Assembly: GCA_902619855.1 (NCBI GenBank)
Contig: CACNGE010000002.1
Coordinates: 1-64,000, forward strand
Origin: an uncultured Bacteroidota bacterium
GTDB taxonomy: Bacteria > Bacteroidota > Bacteroidia > Flavobacteriales > Flavobacteriaceae
Direction of reading: 5' to 3'
DNA: 64,000 nt
In this document: positions 54,501 through 60,500 of the stretch, piece by piece
How positions within the stretch are numbered: position 1 is the first letter of the stretch
How the letters are laid out: every line of letters starts with the position of its first letter
Notes under the pieces: generated by a model
The model's database searches: none
What the model was told of the DNA's origin: nothing
The model's input: the letters and a program-made list of their open reading frames with translations, nothing else
Made by a program: the position numbers and the translations under genes

Positions 54501-57500
54501 TGTCCCTAAGTCTGCAAATGGCGTACGAACAATATTGAGGATTACTGTATCTGAAATATCATTACAACTACCATCGTTATAAGTCATTTGAAGGGTAACT
54601 TGACCTCGGTCAATGTCTAAAGTTCCTGGGGTATAAACTGGGTTTAGGGCAGTTGTCTCGCTAAAGGTTCCGTCACCATCATTATTTAAGATTCCCCATG
54701 TAATTCCTGTTGTTGGGTTAATGACGTTCGGTGGTGAGCTTGAATCTGTAATAAAATCTCCTTCAAGGAAGATAGTACCATCAGACTCGCACATATCAAT
54801 ACTTGGTCCAAGATTTACAATTTTGTTCTTATTTACAATAAATTCAATGGGTTGGCTAACTGCTGTAGAACATCCACCAGAATCCGGGGTTACCGTAACA
54901 ACTAACGTTACAACACCTGTGCTTAAGTCTGTAGGACCAGGACGATAAAATGGGAATTTTGAAGAGCTAGAAACAAATGTTCCGTCACCACCAGTCCAGG
55001 CAAATGAGCTTAGTGTATCGTTTTCATAATCGATAATATCTGATGTGATTTCATTAAAAACTCCCTCACATAAAATTTTATCCCCAGTTTTTACAATAAT
55101 TTCTGGATTTTGATCTAAAATAACAGTCAAAAATGCTTCCATTTCTGGCGTTGATGAGCATGGATTATTAGGTACTGCCGTAAGTTTAAGTTGCGTTGAT
55201 CCGGTATCAATTGCATTAGATCCAGGTTGGTAACTCCAACTCATAGGATCAGCTGTATTCCCGGCAGAGAAAGAACCTCCACCTCCCATATCTTCCCAAG
55301 TAAAGGAATCGAAATTAGAAATCGTAGCTCCAATTGTTGCCAATGAGAAAAACTGAGGTGTACTTGGATCGTAACAAACAACTAATGGAGAGTTAGCAAT
55401 TGCAACCTCCGCTTCAGGAGTTATATTAATTCGTTGTGTTGGGCTTATAAGCGGCAAAGTACATGGGCTAAGTGGACTAGCATTCACAGTAATATCAACA
55501 AATCCATTTACTATATCAGTATTTGTGGGGGAATAGAAAATCTTGTTTGTAGCCGTGTTTACAATTGCCGAAACAGGTGAAGCAACCAAAGAAGTTGCGT
55601 CATAATTAGCACCAGTAATATCCAGCTCAATAACCTCACTTGAACATACGACTGCATTAACAGGGCTTAGACTAATATTTCCTAATGGTGTAATGTTTAA
55701 TGTAATCGATTCGGATTTAGAGCCAGTACAAGGACTTTGATCGGTTGCAGTTAGTGTCAATGTAACCACTCCAGCATTTTCAGCAACTTCACTTGGAGTA
55801 AATATAGGAGTCAATGAGGTTGGTGAATCAAAGCTTCCATGACCAGCAGGTGCGGACCACACATAATTATCAGAGTTTTGAACAGTAGCCACTCCAGTAG
55901 TTATTGTGAACGTTTCACCTTCACAAATTGTAAAATCATCATCAATAAAACTGATTACTGGTTTGTCTACAACTACAACATCAAAACTTTGTGTGTCTTG
56001 ACAACCAGCATCGGAGGTCACAGTCAAAGTGAAAGTATCATCGGCTGTAGGTGTATGTGGTGGTGGATTTGCAAGCGTTGAACTGTAGCCATTGAGCGAA
56101 CTCCACTGATATGTAAATCCAGTTTCGGCATTAATACCATCACCCAAATCAATGGTATCACCAGCACATAGTGTCGTATTCGATTGTATCGTATATACTG
56201 GTAAAGGATTAACTTCGACTTCACTTTCATCGGAGCCAACAAGAACGTCGTTCACATCATAAACTTCGAGTCGGAATATGGTATTTTGTGTAACAGAAAC
56301 AGTAATGATATGTTGTGTATCCAGCAGGGTTCCAGTTGAGGGAGTTGCGCTCCACTCAAACCGGTAAGCATCACCATTTTCATCAACTAGATCTGTGTTT
56401 GTACTCCCCAAGGTTACAGTTTCTCCAAAACAAGCTGGGTTTGGTGTGGCAGTAGCATCAACATTAGGGCCGACTATTACAGTCCTTATGATTGGGGCTG
56501 CTAGGTTCTCAGCTGCATCTTTTACGTTATATGTAATCGTGTAAGTTCCAATCTGGTTGTTGTTTACATTACCGGATGTGATTACATCTCCAGTAATCAC
56601 TCCATCGTAATTATCTGTGGCTGTTGCGCCTTGCTCTGTGTAGACCGAACCTTTTGATATAAAAATAGTACTATCTCCTATCAAAATTAACTCAGGGGCG
56701 GTAGTATCAACAACTCGAACTGTACGTATTTTAGTTGACGCTGCATTTGCCGAAGAATCTACTAGATTAAATGATATTGTGTACGTTCCAACTACATTTT
56801 CATTGATGTTATCAGTGACAACAACGTCCGATGGGGTCAATGTCGTTGCAGAGTCATAATTATCGCTCACAGTTACAATCGTATTGTCTACATAGGGATC
56901 AGAAAAGACTTCAATTTCGATATCAGAATCATCACCCAGAGTAATTGTTGGAGGTGTGGTGTCTACCACATTAACTGTTCGCTGAACAATGGTCGTGTTC
57001 CCATCTGAATCTGTTACGGAATACTGAATGTAATATATTCCAATCAAACCGGTATTCACATCATCAACTCCATTCACTGAAATTAAACTTGGTGTGTCAG
57101 AGGTGGAACCTAAGGAGCCATCATCATCATCGGATGCCAAAGCCCCTTGATCTGTGTAGATGTTTCCAACTTCGATTGTAATTACACTTGGTCCATTCAA
57201 TGTAATGTTTGGAGGCGATCCAACAACAATGGTGCGAGTTTTTTCGTCTGCAATATTTCCTTGACTATCAACTAAATTGTAAGTTATAATGTATTGTCCT
57301 GGAGTTGTAGTATCAACACTATTTGCTACAATTACATTGTTTGTGATGATTCCATCATAATTATCGGTTGCCGTATATCCTGGTTCTGTAAAACTATCAC
57401 CAACTTCTAAAAGAATTTCATCAGCTCCTTGAAGTGTGATTACTGGCTTGGTGGTGTCTACAACTCGAACTGTTCGGGTTTTTGTTGGGGCATCATTGTT

Positions 57501-60500
57501 CGACGAGTCAGAAACGTCGTAGGATAAAGTAATTGCCCCTAAAATCGATGTATCTACCGTTCCTGTAACCAAAACTTGTGCAGTCAGGTCTCCGTCATAA
57601 ATATCAGTTGCTGTAAAGCCAGGGTCTACATAGGTCGTGCCCGCCTGTATATCTATGGTTGGATTTCCAACTAGAGTGATGGTCGGAGCTTGGGTATCAA
57701 CAATTGTTATGGTTCGATAAACAGGAGTTGCAGCATTGCCAGAACTATCTGAAACAGAGTATGTTAAAGTGTATACTCCAACTGTAGTCAAATCAAGTGA
57801 TGATAAGTCAACGCTTGCTGTAAGTCCAGTATTATAGTTATCTGTTACAGATGCCCCTGCATCGCTGTATGGAGAGTCTGCTTCAAGAGTGATATCAGCA
57901 TCTCCAGCTAGGATGATGACTGGTGCCTCTGTATCTTCAACTACGACAGTTCTCGTGATTGTTACGGCATTATTTCCTGAGCTATCACTCACATCATAAT
58001 CAATAGAATACGTTCCAACAGTATTTATATCAACCGAACCGGTCACAGTTACAGATGAAAAGGGTATACTCAAATCATAATTGTCAATTGTGCTAACACC
58101 TAGTTCTGTGTAGCTCGACTTAACTTGTATTGTTTGCGATAGGTCACCGATTAAGCTCATCACTGGTGCCTGGGTGTCAACCAAGTTAACTGTACGCGTA
58201 ACGACATCGGCTACATTTCCTTGACTATCTGTTGCTTGATAATCAATTGTATAAGTACCTAGAAGCGAAGTGTTAACGGTACCAGATGAAGTGACTGCTA
58301 AAGAACTATCATAATTATCTGTAGCGATAGCACCCTCTTCATTATATGAATTTCCAAATTCGATAGTTTGGGCTGCATCTCCGTTTAAAGTGATCACTGG
58401 CTTTGTAGTGTCCCTCACGATGACCTCACGAGTCTCTGTTACAGAATTGCCGTCCGAGTCCGTGACAGAATAAATAATATTGTAATTTCCGAGTTGGTTT
58501 TCATTGACTGAACCGCTGATTGAAATGGAGTTGGATAAATTAACACCCCCATCGGTTGCTGTAGCGTTGGGTTCTACATAAACTTCTTGATATTCCAAAT
58601 ACATCGGATTATTCCCATTCAAGGTAATTACAGGCGGAGACCCAACAATCACCTCTCTTATTTGTTGGCTTGCAGCATTTGAAGAACTATCACTTACATT
58701 ATAGTTTCGGAAATACGTTCCCTCAGCTGAAGTATCAACTAGCCCACTTTCAACAACAGTACTCGTAATATTACCATCATAATTATCACTTGCTGAATAA
58801 CCAGGGTCTATATAAGTCTGGCCCAGATTTATATATAATGGATTGTCACCCGTTAGCGTGATTTCAGGATTTGTTGTATCAACTACATTTACAGTTCGAG
58901 AAAGTTGTCCAGTATTTCCTGAACCATCTGTGACTGAGTAAGATAAGTTGTATGATCCAACTAAGTCTTGATTTACGATCCCTGAAACAACTACCGCAGA
59001 AGTCAAGTCTCCATCATAAACATCTGTGGCTGTTACATCATTTGGAATATTAAAAACGGTTTTTGCTTCATGGGTGATCGCTGCTCCGCCTACAAAAGAA
59101 AGTGCTGGAGCCTGGCTATCAACAACTTCGACAATTCGAGTCACTTGATTGGCAGCATTTCCAGAGCTGTCACTCACATTATAGACCACACTATAGGTCC
59201 CAACAGTTGTTGAATCTACGTTACTTAAATCACTTATGCTTGCTGTAAGATCTCCTTGAAAATCGTCAGTAGCAGTTGCACCTTCATCTGCATAGGTAGT
59301 GCCGACCTCTATAGTCACAGGACTTGAACCTGTAAGCGAGATAACAGGCGCAGTTGTATCGGAAACTGAAACCTCTCTCGAGACAATAGCAGTGTTTCCA
59401 GAACTGTCAGAAACTTGATATGTGATCGTATAATTTCCTAATGAGGTTGTATCAACGGTTCCACTATCACTAATTTGATCTGTTAGGTCGCCTTCAAAAG
59501 TATCTGTTGCAGTAGCACCTGGATCTGCAAATGAACCATTTACCTCAATTGTCATTTGCTCATTTCCTATAAGTTCTATACTAGGGGAAGTCGTATCGCT
59601 AACTTGAACTGCTCGAAAAAGAACTGTCGAATTCCCATCAGAATCAATGATACTATATTGAACAGAATATGATCCTAAAACTGAGGTGTTAATCGATTCG
59701 CTAATCGAAATTTGATCAGAAACATCGCCATCAGGAATATCAAAGGCATTTGCACCAAGTTCCACATAAGTACTGCCTGCCTCTAACTGAAGTGGGTTTG
59801 CTCCTTGTAAGGAGATAACAGGCGGACTACCCACAACCACTGTTCGTGTTGCTTGAGTATTATTACCCTCGTTATCTGAAACCGTATAAGTCACGTAGTA
59901 AACACCAACCGTTGAGGTATCAACACTAGAAACCGTGCTAATGTCCGACGTTACATCTCCATCGTGAACATCAACTGCTGTAGCTCCACCATCACTGTAG
60001 GAATCACCAACTTGAAGATTGACTTCATCAGGTCCGTTTAAAGTTATAACTGGTGGTGTGGTATCTACAACTGAAACTGTTCTACTAACCAGAGCAGTGT
60101 TTGAAGAGCTATCCGAGACAGTGTACGTGAATAAATAGGTCCCCAGCACTCCCGTGTTTACTGTGCTCGATGAGGTTAAGGAATTGTTTAGGTTTCCATC
60201 GTAATTGTCAATAGCCGTTGCGCCAGCATCTGTGTAGGTCATTTGAAACTCAATTGATACCGTTGTATCCCCAACAAGACTAATCAATGGGTCAACAGTA
60301 TCAACAACCTGAACAGTCCGCTGTTCCTGTGCAATGTTATTTGAGCTGTCCTCGACAGTATATTCTATCGTGTAAGTCCCTAATGTGTTGGGATTTAAGT
60401 TAATATTAGTTGTAATTTCAGATGAAAGATCTCCATCATAGTTGTCATTTGCAGTTGCGCCAGGGTCAACATAGGTTGTTCCCACTTCGTGTGTTATTGT

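Noticed and set aside
42022-56242. Many plus- and minus-strand ORFs of 60-180 aa overlapping the giant gene (e.g. 51921..52457, 45868..46317)
   Set aside because: They lie inside a long, clearly coding frame and show low-complexity or shadow-frame composition; treated as overlap artefacts.
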